Assembly: GCA_032622095.1 (NCBI GenBank)
Contig: CP136069.1
Span: 162,057,043 to 162,121,042 of the forward strand
Source of the DNA: Siphonodentalium dalli
Taxonomy: Eukaryota > Mollusca > Scaphopoda > Gadilida > Siphonodentaliidae
Length of the DNA stretch: 64,000 nucleotides
Direction: 5' to 3'
The notes beneath the pieces are model-generated. The model did not search any database. It was not told the origin of the DNA and saw only the letters and a list, made by a program, of their open reading frames with translations. Position 1 is the stretch's first letter. Every line of letters starts with the position of its first letter. Positions 53,276 through 62,984 of the stretch are shown here, piece by piece. Made by a program: the position numbers and the translations under genes.

Positions 53276-54412
53276 CTCTGGCAGGAGAGTGTAGCGAAAC
53301 GGTCGTGATTGCTTCGATCCTTATTAGTTCCTCTTCTGTCGGAGCGTTGAGCACGGGTGAGTCGTGTGGTCGCGCCTCCGGGTGCAGCTGCCCCCGTGCT
53401 TAACGCCAGTGAGACGGTTTTGGATTAGGCTTATGGATTTAATCCCAGAAGCCGTGTTGGCCGCAGTGCAAAGGTGTCGGGTATTGGACATTGCTAACTG
53501 GAGTCTCCAGTCTAGCAGGGGATACCTGACCCTTTGCCTGGAGTTCCGGACCGAAGATGCTGGCATCCAGAAATCACAGACCCGGGACACCAACTCCAAG
53601 ACTGCCTCCTGTCACCTGAGTGGGAAGAAGAAGGGGCCGCCCAAGAAAAAGACGCCTGCGAGGAAAAGAATGGACGCCGCCAGACGAGCCAAATGGAAGA
53701 AGAGGGGGGTGACTGTTCATCTGCCAGTCACCCCTCCCCTTGTTGTTCAGCCGACGTCCAATGTCACAGCCGGCAGGTCGGGGTTGTCTGAGAGACGCCC
53801 AGACGACACGACCTGCATTGAGACAGGCGACATCGCACCAGCTAGCAGGGACTCCGTTGATCTTCCGGAGATCCCTGCTGTCGTCGTCGAGGCAAGCGGA
53901 ACAAGGGAGCAGGAAACCACCCCTGCTGTTCCTGCCGCCTGCTTCGAGGTGGAACTGGACAGCTTGCCACCACGGACACCGGATTACCAGAACATCCCGG
54001 TGTCCCCCAGCTCCACCACCAGCAACAACAACAGCACTCGGTCTGTTCAGTCTGTAGAAGAAACCATCCGCTTGCAGATAACGCCATCGCTAATGCTGAT
54101 AGACACAGCAAAGAACAATCAGAAAACTTCCAACGCTACTTAAAAGAGCAAGAAGCGAAGCAAGAAGCGGAACTACAGCGTATCATCCAACAGTACCATC
54201 AGAGACATCCTTCACCTCAGTCATCAACCGAAAAACCAAATGCAAAGAAGAAAAAAAAAAAAATAATAATCACCATCACAAAATGCTTACCATTTTTTTT
54301 TTTTTTTTTTGTATGATCACAAATAAAGGCAACAACATGAGGGATTAAGGGGAGGACCACTCGGTCCTTCCGACAATCCCGGGCTAGGCCCCCCGAACCA
54401 CTCATTCTCTCT
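53276..54412 (+). mobile_element. compact non-LTR-type retroelement with an 11-bp target duplication
   Basis: CGTTTCTAATC is present at 53265-53275 and 54413-54423, an 11-bp direct repeat as left by target-primed insertion. The 1,137-bp body is much more GC-rich than the flanks. It carries the basic ORF at 53433-54143, an A-run and a T18 tract (54248-54310), then a tail AATAAAGGCAACAACATGAG, GGATTAAGGGGAGG, CCCGGGCTAGG. The tail is repeated in reverse at 13146-13245. No RT is present, so it would be mobilised in trans or is an internally deleted LINE. Confidence 0.72.
53433..54143 (+). CDS. LINE ORF1-like basic protein (236 aa), no RT
   Basis: The frame starts at the first ATG, MDLIPEAVLAAVQRCRVLD; an upstream extension to 53364 lacks an ATG. 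Residues 1-40 (DIANWSLQSSRGYLTLCLEF) resemble the compact N-terminal W..L....G..LTL.F motif I associate with ORF1-type proteins of invertebrate non-LTR elements. A strongly basic stretch follows (GKKKGPPKKKTPARKRMDAARRAKWKKR, from about residue 65), suited to binding nucleic acid. The rest is low-complexity, Pro/Ser/Thr-rich with poly-Asn and acidic patches, probably disordered. The frame is uninterrupted and GC-rich. Lying between an 11-bp target duplication and a LINE-like tail, it is a retroelement gene, not a host gene. The domain assignment is by pattern memory only. Confidence 0.6.
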   Translation: MDLIPEAVLAAVQRCRVLDIANWSLQSSRGYLTLCLEFRTEDAGIQKSQTRDTNSKTASCHLSGKKKGPPKKKTPARKRMDAARRAKWKKRGVTVHLPVTPPLVVQPTSNVTAGRSGLSERRPDDTTCIETGDIAPASRDSVDLPEIPAVVVEASGTREQETTPAVPAACFEVELDSLPPRTPDYQNIPVSPSSTTSNNNSTRSVQSVEETIRLQITPSLMLIDTAKNNQKTSNAT

Positions 54413-54594
54413 CGTTTCTAATCACATTTAGTATCCAATTACGCAAACACCGAGTATGTTTTAATCACATTTAGACCACCACCTCCTGCGACAGGGTCAG
54501 ATATACTTGCCAATATACATCCTAGGATGGCGGATCTAAGAATGGACTCAGGTAATGCACTCCTGATATTACCTCTCATAGGGATTAATTAAAA

Positions 54595-54790
54595 TACATG
54601 TATGGTTCCATGAGGGTAAATTAAAATATGGTCACACCCAGAGAGGGTTAATTGAAATATGGTCCGATGAGGGTAAATTAAAATATGGTCACATCACGGT
54701 TAAATAAAATATGGTCCCATGAGGGTTATTTAATATATGGTCCAATGAGGGTTAATAAAAAATATGGTCCCATGATGGTTAATCAGCTCG
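54595..54790 (+). repeat. ~28-33-bp tandem repeat ATGGTCCCATGAGGGTTAAT
   Basis: About seven units of TATGGTC(C/A)CAT(G/C)A(G/C)GGTTAA with AAAAT spacers of changing length. Non-coding. Confidence 0.85.
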
Positions 54791-54874
54791 CACTTCTTGG
54801 CATGCGAATAACAAACCATGGATCCACCAAGCATGTCTCGAGAGACGCCCGCTGCTTGAAATAATAATGTAAAC

Positions 54875-55050
54875 GACAATAAACGAAATTGAAATTCCCA
54901 ACTACACCTTTTACCGGACTCGGCTCGGGGTCGCACTACAACTTTTGATGTGTCCCAAAAATCCCCATTTCTATAAATAACAAATCCATGCGTCCATTGA
55001 ATACCAAGAAACAGTAGCTGAGTATACACCCGGAGTGCGAAATAATCGTT
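54875..55050 (-). repeat. dispersed repeat, reverse mate of 50340-50490
   Basis: The minus strand reads CGCACTCCGGGTGTATACTC, GGACGCATGG, GAGCCGAGTCCGGTAAAAGG and TTTATTGTCGT, as described for the forward copy. The pair is separated by about 4.4 kb. Confidence 0.7.
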
Positions 55051-55059
55051 TGGATTTTG

Positions 55060-56285
55060 AGTATTGGCTATTTGTTATGCTAATTGGGATTTCTCATATA
55101 AAGCCTTTGCTAAATATACTTATTCCAACGATTATGATATATTAATTACATATTTATGTTACATTAATCACATAGAGGCCTTAGTGGAGTTGGTATTGAC
55201 CCCAATCAGCTCGCATATGGAACCATAAGGTATAATAACCTATATACACTGATATATGTATATATACCATTCCGAGATACACCGCGAATGGTACATGTAC
55301 CTGACCTCAAAGGGGCCCAATGCCATCGAAGTCGGGTTTATTCAAAATAACATAAATTGTATAAAAGTCTGTGAATCAACTACCATCATCAAATACATGT
55401 AAACATAAATAGACTTTGTTCTTGTTTTCATTATTAAAACTCTAAGATAACGATATTTTTGAATATCGAAACCATTGTTTTTTACAGTTACAGTGGAATT
55501 ATCAATCGAAGTCCGATTAGTCCAATAAGACAACAATGTTTAATCAAAGCCTGGCATTTAAAATTGGAAAATGTCAAAGCATTAAAAAATATTTTGAAAT
55601 TCATATTTAGACGAAATTATTTTAACTTGCATGTGCTACACGATTAACGGTGTTTGTTGACAAATCACTGTAACCGTTTTGTTATTGGAGAGCAAGTCAA
55701 GAATATCGATGAATCATCGTTGATTTATTCGGGAAATCATCATTAGATAATACTGCTGAACAGCCTCTCGGTTTGTAGCGATTACAGTTGGTAGAACTCC
55801 CAGTTTTTGAAAGCAGCTATACCCGATTGTAGGGGAGACTTGTTCCTTATACGAATTAGGTTTACGCCCACCTAAGATATATATAGTTTAATAAGATTTT
55901 GACATTTTTGCCCAACTCTCGTCTGAATTGTTGATAGCATCTGTAGGTTAATTTGTGTCTCGCTTCCGAAGCTGCCAGTTTGAATTAGTCCACGGAAGCA
56001 CCCTGCTTGTGTAGCAATTATTCACACAAATCTAATAAAAATCCAATAGTCGAGTAATATTTACCTTTCTGAACTCTTTGGATCCATCTTTGCTTGGACA
56101 CTGGTGCTAAAATATCTGAGATATGTATCTTTGGAGATTTTGGGTTTGATTCGGAGAATCAGGGTTTCATTAGGAGAATCAGGGTTTGGTCATCGGAAAA
56201 TCCATGGTTTATTCGGATAATCAGATAAACGATTATACAGTGTGATAATATACGTCATATATATTCGATCCCATCACTTTGGTAC
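55060..56285. other. no gene recognised; GGAGAATCAGGGTTT short repeats at 56130-56225
   Basis: GATTCGGAGAATCAGGGTTT, TAGGAGAATCAGGGTTTGG and GATAATCAGATAA form a short irregular repeat. Elsewhere no domain-bearing frame. Confidence 0.45.
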
Positions 56286-56289
56286 CCGC

Positions 56290-56645
56290 CCGTGTAATAG
56301 CCTAATTCATAAGCAAAATTTTCACCAGATCGTCCAAATTTGCAGATCCTGGAGCCGAATATATGATATTGTATACCTGAGGCCTGCAGTGTTACGTGTC
56401 TCTTTCCCAATGCGGAATATACTGAAATCACTGCAGGAGAGACGAGAAATAAAGAGGCTCCACAAGTTCCACAAAATCGGACACGCGCGGGGAATTGCAG
56501 TTAAACTTCCAACATATGTGCAACACCAGACCCGGGAAACCAAACAATACCATCCACCAAAATATATCCCACTTCAGCCTGATTCTGATACATAAAACAG
56601 TTACCTCTGTCGTACTATCAACGACTGGAACAAGTTGTAGTGGTT
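56290..56645 (+). pseudogene. LINE RT C-terminal remnant
   Basis: The frame around 56410-56590 reads LKSLQERREIKRLHKFHKI, then VKLPTYVQHQTRETKQYHPP and YIPLQPDSDT; beyond a stop, another frame gives RTINDWNKL (56612-56638). This is the terminal pattern of CR1/Jockey-type RTs (L..R......MFYKI......P.Y......TR........I......PRTI..WN.LP). The catalytic domain is missing. Probably the same LINE family as the minus-strand remnant at 38200-38600. Confidence 0.75.
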
Positions 56646-56699
56646 GAATATATTTGACATAGATCAATATGCATCGTTCAAGGAGAACCTTCTTATATA

Positions 56700-56858
56700 C
56701 AGTAATGTCCAAAGTAATTGACCACTTAACCACATCAGAATTATGGGTAATAATAGAGCTTTCCGATGAATGGCAACAAGCCATATTTCCGACTAAATCC
56801 TGAAAAATTACCCATAATTCTGCTGTGGTTAAGTGGTCAATTACTTTGGGTATTACTG
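56700..56858. mobile_element. CAGTAATG(C/T)CC palindromic MITE
   Basis: TA flanks; ends CAGTAATGTCCAAAGTAATT and AATTACTTTGGGTATTACTG. The left arm is shortened by about 40 bp (TTATGGGTAATAATAGAGCT). Confidence 0.87.
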
Positions 56859-56980
56859 TACTACAAATTTAGATATCCTTAGATTAATTAACTGTTATTA
56901 TGCTGTTCTCATACAACAGCAAACTCATGTGATGTGCCTCAATGACCTCTTATGAGTTTCCGTAAATGTAAAAAAAACAA

Positions 56981-57308
56981 TGCCTTGACCGGTTCGGCTG
57001 TTCTCTAAATGCCATAACCGGTTCTGCTGTTCTCTGTGCATTGACCGGTTCGCTTGTTCTCTGTGCCTTGACCGGTTCGGCTGTTCTCTGTGTCTTGACC
57101 GGTTCGGCTGTTCTCTGAATGCCTTGACCGGTTCGGTTGTTCCCTGTGCCTTGATCGGTTCGGCTGTTCTCTGTGCCTTGACCGGTTCGGCTGTTCTCTG
57201 TGCCTTGACCGGTTCGTCTGTTCTCTGTGCCTTGATCGGTTCGGCTGTTCTCTGTGCCTTTACCGGTTCGGCTGTTCTATGTGCCTTGACCGGTTCGGCT
57301 GTTCTCTG
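56981..57308. repeat. 27-bp minisatellite, 12 copies
   Basis: The unit begins GCCTTGACCGGTTCGGCTG and ends TTCTCTGT; two copies are longer by AAT or AT. Because 27 is divisible by three, both strands show pseudo-protein repeats (AEPVKAQRT on the minus strand). Indels break the frame pattern within the array, so coding is unlikely. Confidence 0.93.
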
Positions 57309-57764
57309 TGCACAATAGTCTTTCGTGTACCGTCGATCGTGGTATACCCATCGTGTTTTTTGTTCCGCTTCTAACATGGGTAAATCTCCATTGATTATCG
57401 AGAGTTTTGTGGATTTTTTTTTACATGGCTACCTTATATCTGGAACTGCGTGGTTTATCATTTTTGTAGAAAAATTACTTATTGCTATAACATATAACCA
57501 TACAATTTACAGTTAAAATGTCTTGGGCTTGAAATGCATGTCCCTTGTCAAATGCATTGCACTTAAATTGGTACTGTACACTAAATCGTTTGTGGGAACA
57601 TATCCTTTTATACTCAACAGAATATATGCAACAACTGAATACATTTGAGCCATATATATATAAAAAATACACTCATGTGCTCTATGGGTGAGTTGAGAAT
57701 ACAGAACACGTTCTCGTTCGATTTTATCTCGTTATATTGAACGCTGTTATTGTCACCAATGGTT

Positions 57765-58405
57765 GCGGTGACAGGTGTCACATTAGCGATGGCATAATAG
57801 GTGTGACAATTTATTATGGTGGAGTTTGGTGACAATTGGTCGTAATAATTATGTGCCGTAGCTAGCCATGTTGCCCGCTGAGTTTCCGCACAATGAGTCG
57901 ACTGGACCAATTAACCCATTGGGTTTCATCAAGGTTGATCTCTACTCATTAAGTTATGCTACATTGTATTCTCTACGATATATATATAATTGCACGATCG
58001 ATCGTCCAGAATTGTGTTTGACCGTGGCAATCCCTCATTCACTCACATATCATGCACGGAGTACATTTTATTAATATGATCTCAATGCATGTTTATCTAC
58101 TTATATTAATTCCATGCGTATTAAGACAGTTCCCCGATTGCGTTTTTTATTTTTGTGACGTTTATTTCTACGCATAATTCCGCTAACATTATAATATGGG
58201 CCGATGAATCTGTTTCGGAACTGTTGGGGGAAATACAAAAACAAGAACAATTCTGATTATAACGAACTTTGGAAGTCTCATTGTGCGAATATGCAGTGGG
58301 CGACATGGCTAGCTATGGCATATTAATTATGACGACCAATTGTCATCAAACTCCACCATAATAAATTGTCACACCTACCGTGCCATCGCTACCGTGGTAC
58401 GTGTG
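57765..58405. mobile_element. ~640-bp foldback element with ~125-bp arms
   Basis: The left arm (57775-57900) contains AGCGATGGCA, GGTGTGACAATTTATTATGG, TGGAGTTTGGTGACAATTGG, TAGCTAGCCATG and CGCACAATGAG. The right arm (58275-58400) is its reverse complement with few changes. The 375-bp loop is AT-rich with no recognised coding. No terminal duplication was seen. Confidence 0.83.
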
Positions 58406-58583
58406 TCTGCAGCCAATAAGTTTTAACCAGAATATATCATCGCCGCGTAAACAGTAGATAGTGTGTTTTCTAAGTTCTACATTTGATGTCATGTAAACTT
58501 TCACGATGATTGTGGTGGCGATGCTCAAATACATATTATGGACTTCAGCATAAGTTATATCCCATCGTCAGGGGAATTTTTTT

Positions 58584-58957
58584 TACCCTGTGCCAAAGCA
58601 TTCTCTTATATATGCGAGTCGACCATAGGTCGCCTCGCATATATAAGAGAATGCATTGGCCTAACAATTTTTTATCATGTTTTTTAAATAAATGTTTCTT
58701 ACAATTTTTAGGACATTAAATAAAAAACATCCATTACCCTGCAGGGAGCCCCACACATATATAGAAGCATATAGAAGAGTGTCGTCTGCTCATGTTTGTC
58801 TGGGGCTCTGTATGGGTGAAATTATAAAATTGTTAAAGAATACAAGAAAAAAATAATAAAATTGTAAAAAATTGTTAGGCCAATGGATTCTCTTATATAT
58901 GCGAGTCGACCTATGGTCGACTCGCATATATAAGATAATGCATTGGCACAGGGTAAA
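58584..58957. mobile_element. double-hairpin module without outer TIRs
   Basis: Core ends ACCCTGTGCCAA and TTGGCACAGGGT, with hairpins 58593-58659 and 58880-58946 and the same internal ACCCTGCAGGGAGCCCC pair as at 47727-48206. Neither TTAA/CCCTTTACCC nor TGTGACCCGCC termini flank it. Confidence 0.78.
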
Positions 58958-59014
58958 ACAATAAAATAAAACTGATAAGTTAGTATTCGGGCGGTATGCC
59001 AACTGTTGGAATGT

Positions 59015-59210
59015 ATCATTCTACTAACATCGCCGAAAATCTCAAGCAAATCGGCAATAGCACTCCATAGAAAACATCGTCTGAACTACGCTCAATTGAA
59101 AATATTTACATCTCGATTCGAGACGCGACTATCGGCGATAGGCTAGCCTAACGAAAATTATTTCGCCATCAACATTCATTGCATTTAATTAATATATAGG
59201 AATGAAAGTG
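59015..59210 (+). repeat. ~190-bp dispersed repeat, copy 3
   Basis: Contains CTAACATCGCCGAAAATC, CATAGAAAACATCGTCTG, AACTACGCTCAATTG, TCGAGACGCGACTATCGGCG and GCATTTAATTAATATATAGG. The most complete of the three copies. Confidence 0.78.
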
Positions 59211-59214
59211 TATG

Positions 59215-60000
59215 TTGGGAAAAGATATCGAACTATGCCTGTATCTTCAGAGAGGTGTTTCGTGCATGCTTTTACAAACACTGGCGATGTTCGGCAATAC
59301 ACTTAATTATAACACTACCTCGGTACAATTTTTCGCATAATGTTTGGCAAAATGTTCAGGCCTAAAATGAGATCAATATATTTATTGAAATTATCACGTT
59401 AATCCAGAGGATAAAACAGTTCACGGGTGTGTAAACGCACATATCAATGAAGGCTACATCATCTGGCAATACCTACTGAAATCATAGAAATGTATTATCA
59501 TGAAGAAACTAACAGGTAACGCTCTTTATTTTCACGAGGTGGAGAATACGAGACTCTTCTTTCTAATAATAATCTAATAATTTCTATCAATTGGAATTTA
59601 AAAAAAAAATATCCATAAAATAAATAAATCTAAAATCGTTGTGATATTGCATAGAAGCTGAAATTAAGATAAACGCAACACAATCAAACCAAAGAACAAA
59701 GTTGCAAATCGAAATGGTTATGATGTAGCTATGTGTGTGGAATCATATAATAACGTAAACATACATAATTCCTGTTATTTAGAAAACCATTCTGTAAATT
59801 TTCCCATTCAGCGGCACTGAAGAGCGGTCTTGACTGACTCTATACACGCTTCTTTCAATTTCTGATAATTTGTGGTTCGTCGACTACATGGCCAAGTCGG
59901 AATATCAGTCGATTGGCTCTATATGTAATTTCTGTGCCATCATATTCCGATATCCATAATTTGGATATATGTATTCCCTCCCCCATCTGATATACTTGAA
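59215..60000. other. no gene recognised
   Basis: AT-rich; no domain-bearing frame or repeat unit. An AACGCTCTTTATTTTCAC word resembles the AATAAAGAGCGTT words near 49660 and 63180 in reverse. Confidence 0.4.
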
Positions 60001-60006
60001 TTACAT

Positions 60007-60140
60007 TGAGGCTTCAGTAGACTAACAAAAGTGTTAAGGCATAATGCTAGATAATGGGCTGGTTGACAGACTAATCGGGAAATGGTTAGAAATTGTGGAA
60101 TTGTGTGTATCATGTATAGTGACCTAAGTTTGCATATATA
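60007..60140 (+). repeat. ~130-bp direct repeat, copy 1 (copy 2 at 60748-60872)
   Basis: CAGTAGACTAACA(A/T)AAGTG, TAGATAATGGGCTGGTTGAC and AGACTAATC(G/A)GGAAAT, then GTTAGAAATT and a TGACCT word, occur in the same order at both places, about 740 bp apart. Confidence 0.82.
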
Positions 60141-60354
60141 AGTAAACTTGTCCTGATTCAACTATTGCCTAGATCATTGTGCGCATGGAAAAAGAGCGAG
60201 CAACTGTCTCAAACATTAATGTGACTATCAATGGGTAGAAAATATCTGTCATCAGTGCATCAAGCCATTCAGTGAATTATTTGCATGTCCTTCAACTCAG
60301 ATGATCTCTCGCAAGACCGAAAGTATCCAAGTCTGGTATAGTGCTGTGGCTGCT

Positions 60355-60735
60355 TGTCATCTATATATATAAACGAGTAGGATCTGTCGGGATTTTTCTC
60401 TCAAACCCCTGGACCGAGTTCAACCAAATTTGGTGTGGTGAATCGGGGTACCCTGGCGGATGTTATAATGGTATTAGTTTTTCAAAATTGTTAATTAAAA
60501 TAAAATTGGTTCTGTTAAATTGAGCAAGGAATTCAATCTAAAAAAAATATATATTAAAACAATATATATAAATCAAAATGTTTCAATGACCAATTGTGCG
60601 TGAAGCGAACAAATGGGCCGCCGCTAAGTGAAGGCTCCGTCGAAGTACAACATGCGTGCGAAGTCCAGCAAAGGTATCTCCGATGCTGAATATAGGCTCT
60701 CAAAAGGAAGCCTGTTTCAGCTAGTTTAGTATAAT
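60355..60735 (+). repeat. dispersed repeat resembling a retroelement tail
   Basis: Starts CTATATATATAAACGAGTAGG, continues ATCTGTCGGGATTTTTCTC, CCCCTGGACCGAGTTCAACC, GGGGTACCCTGGCGGATG and later GTGCGTGAAGCGAAC and TTTCAGCTAGT. I recognise this word order as a widespread invertebrate interspersed repeat but cannot name the class. No coding. Confidence 0.45.
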
Positions 60736-60747
60736 AGAAGTAAGTTG

Positions 60748-60872
60748 CTCCAGTAGACTAACATAAGTGGTATGGAATATGTTAGATAATGGGCTGGTTG
60801 ACAGACTAATCAGGAAATAGTTAGAAATTATGAAAATTTGTGTATTCTGCACAATGACCTCGGTTTACAGAT
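60748..60872 (+). repeat. ~130-bp direct repeat, copy 2
   Basis: Mate of 60007-60140. The two copies flank the repeat at 60355-60735. Confidence 0.82.
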
Positions 60873-60879
60873 GATCAGC

Positions 60880-62290
60880 AATTTATAAAACATTATGTTT
60901 TTAAATTAAAATAGCTTCTGAGACAGGTTGAATTGTTATTTGAACTAATTGAGATCATTCCCAGTCATAAGAGTGATATCAGTAGAGTTTTATGAGATTT
61001 AGACCAATTTTAGTGAAATTTGGGGGGGTGGGTGTCAGTAGAAAGTAGAAAAATAGTAGTAGAAAAATATTTTGTTTGCAGGTTTAGGGGTGGTGGGTCC
61101 CCGAAAATGCCAGATGCAAAAAAACGGCATACCTTCCTGCAAATTTGTTTTACTACCTCCCCCTGCTAACAGTGTGTTTTCTGCGGTGCATTTTGTCATC
61201 AGAATCAGTCAAGTTGAAAGTGTTTGTCGGAATGATGCAGTTTGAATAGTGGTAACGTACTTTTATTATTTATGATTTAGCCCGTGAATTCTTTTGGTAG
61301 ACTGGTATAGAAATGTCTATCTAGCTCATACACGCATAATACAAAATTGAAAATCAATTATAAATAGCTAGATTCTGCAAGATTTTGAGAAAAAAAAGCT
61401 GTTAAAATAATCACAAGCAAAAATATTGTTATCTATGCTGGATTAATTAATAACAAGAAGCAACATTTCACCATTTATAATCAGACTTAATGGTATACTA
61501 TTCTCTTAATTATATGCTTGACTTGAGTTATTAACTGGTATAATATTGATGAAACTTTCTTTCCTATAAAAGTAAATTCCCGATTGTTAAGCAACACTAC
61601 ATATATAGACACTTAGTTCAACTGGGTCTTGTGCAGTAAGTATAAAGCCGGGTTTGTCGGATGTTCCATAATTGTATATATACTCATGCGAACTTTGAAA
61701 ATCAAATTATGCCAATGATCGTGTGACGTCATGCACATAATTATACCAAACAGAGGACAGGCTGAGATTATGTGTGGTATTCGTATAGTTGTTCAAACGA
61801 AATGCCATGGAAAATAACTGACTTTCAATCGGAAAAGTACGCATGTACTGCTGTATAAAGTCATCACATTGAACCATCGCGGACAATACATATATCTTTA
61901 ATCACACGCATTGTGTGAGAATACAAATGTTTGTGTGAGATATAGTTTCATTGGTTGACAGTATACGATTCATTTCACAGAGTCGCTGCTAGGCTAAACA
62001 ATGTTTTTCTCAGTTCAATGCAAAAGTCAAAAGTTTATTCTAAAAAAATCAATGATGGTATACAGAGCAAACAAAGACATTTACCACCATTGTCCAGTTG
62101 AAGCTTTAGATAAATTAAAGTCGCCAGAAAATTATTCGAAATAAAAAGTCGAAGTTGGACAATACTGAATTTCTTTATTCCATATTGATTTGTGAGGATG
62201 AATATTTCCGCCTTCAAAATGCAAAGGCGTGCTTACAAATCATAATTCAAAGGACGCTTTCACGCCGTATACAATAACATGGTCGGTGTA
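60880..62290. other. no gene recognised
   Basis: AT-rich without a recognisable frame, array or element end; a G-tract lies near 61021. Confidence 0.4.
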
Positions 62291-62298
62291 CTGATAGG

Positions 62299-62357
62299 AT
62301 ACTTCCGGGTTCAATGTATAACACATTAAATGTGTTGTACATTAAACCCGGAAGTAT
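62299..62357. repeat. 59-bp palindrome ATACTTCCGGGTT
   Basis: ATACTTCCGGGTTCAATGTA pairs with TACATTAAACCCGGAAGTAT, and ACACATT with AATGTGT at the centre. Nearly perfect; a small MITE or a structured site. Confidence 0.85.
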
Positions 62358-62719
62358 ACCAAATTTTGGTATCAATATGCTTCAATATTTCCAAAATAAT
62401 CGGACATTATAAACTGATATTTAAGGACGCGATCTATGTCTATCGAACAACACAACACTGAAGTGTTGAGAATGCCATACATTTTGGGTATAGACCATTG
62501 CTAACTTAGATACTATCGATGTTTATATTGGCACATTAGTAACACTAACGTCAGTTTCTGACAATTATTACCACATTTTGCGGTTAATTCACACGTATAC
62601 CTATCGGGGCAGAAAATTACCTACGCACGATGGTCTAGTTTATGTTTATGGTTATGTCGCGAAAATTTGACCAGATTTGTGCGTCTGATATTTGTGATGC
62701 AATTTGTTAAAAATGTCAC

Positions 62720-62980
62720 CGCAGTTACACCAATATTGCAGAACATGTTATTTGCGATTGTTCCGTCTGAGAGGAGCATAGGAATGCATTTTGGTTTACT
62801 TGCTTAGATCGCTTTGGCGTCAACACGTTTCTTGCACAAGAGAGCTTATCCAAAAATGACAAAATCACTCTTTTATTGGGAAAGATTCCGGACGTCATCA
62901 GAAATAAAATTGATACATTTTCGTTAGTCATACTGGCCATCTTTGGAATATTTGATTATCTGATAGTTTAGACTAGATAA
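62720..62980 (+). pseudogene. LINE ORF2 C-terminal remnant
   Basis: From 62741 the frame reads EHVICDCSV, a stop, then EEHRNAFWFTCLDRFGV and LSKNDKITLLLGKIPDV, running open to the TAG at 62970. The H-x3-C-x-C start followed by an acidic/aromatic W helix and the D-K..LLLGK segment is the pattern of the extreme C-terminus of L1/RTE/I-type ORF2 proteins (HLL..CP....R..FW....F...LLG). The RT itself is absent. One stop and the truncation make it dead. Confidence 0.55.
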
Positions 62981-62984
62981 TACG

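Noticed and set aside
53534-54111. Overlapping frames on both strands over the 53-54 kb ORF
   Set aside because: GC-rich shadows of the 53433-54143 frame; the minus-strand CCCCWWW run is from poly-Asn codons.
56925-57377. 150-codon minus-strand frame with AEPVKAQRT repeats
   Set aside because: It is a translation of the 27-bp minisatellite; length variants shift the frame within the array and there is no domain or flanking exon.
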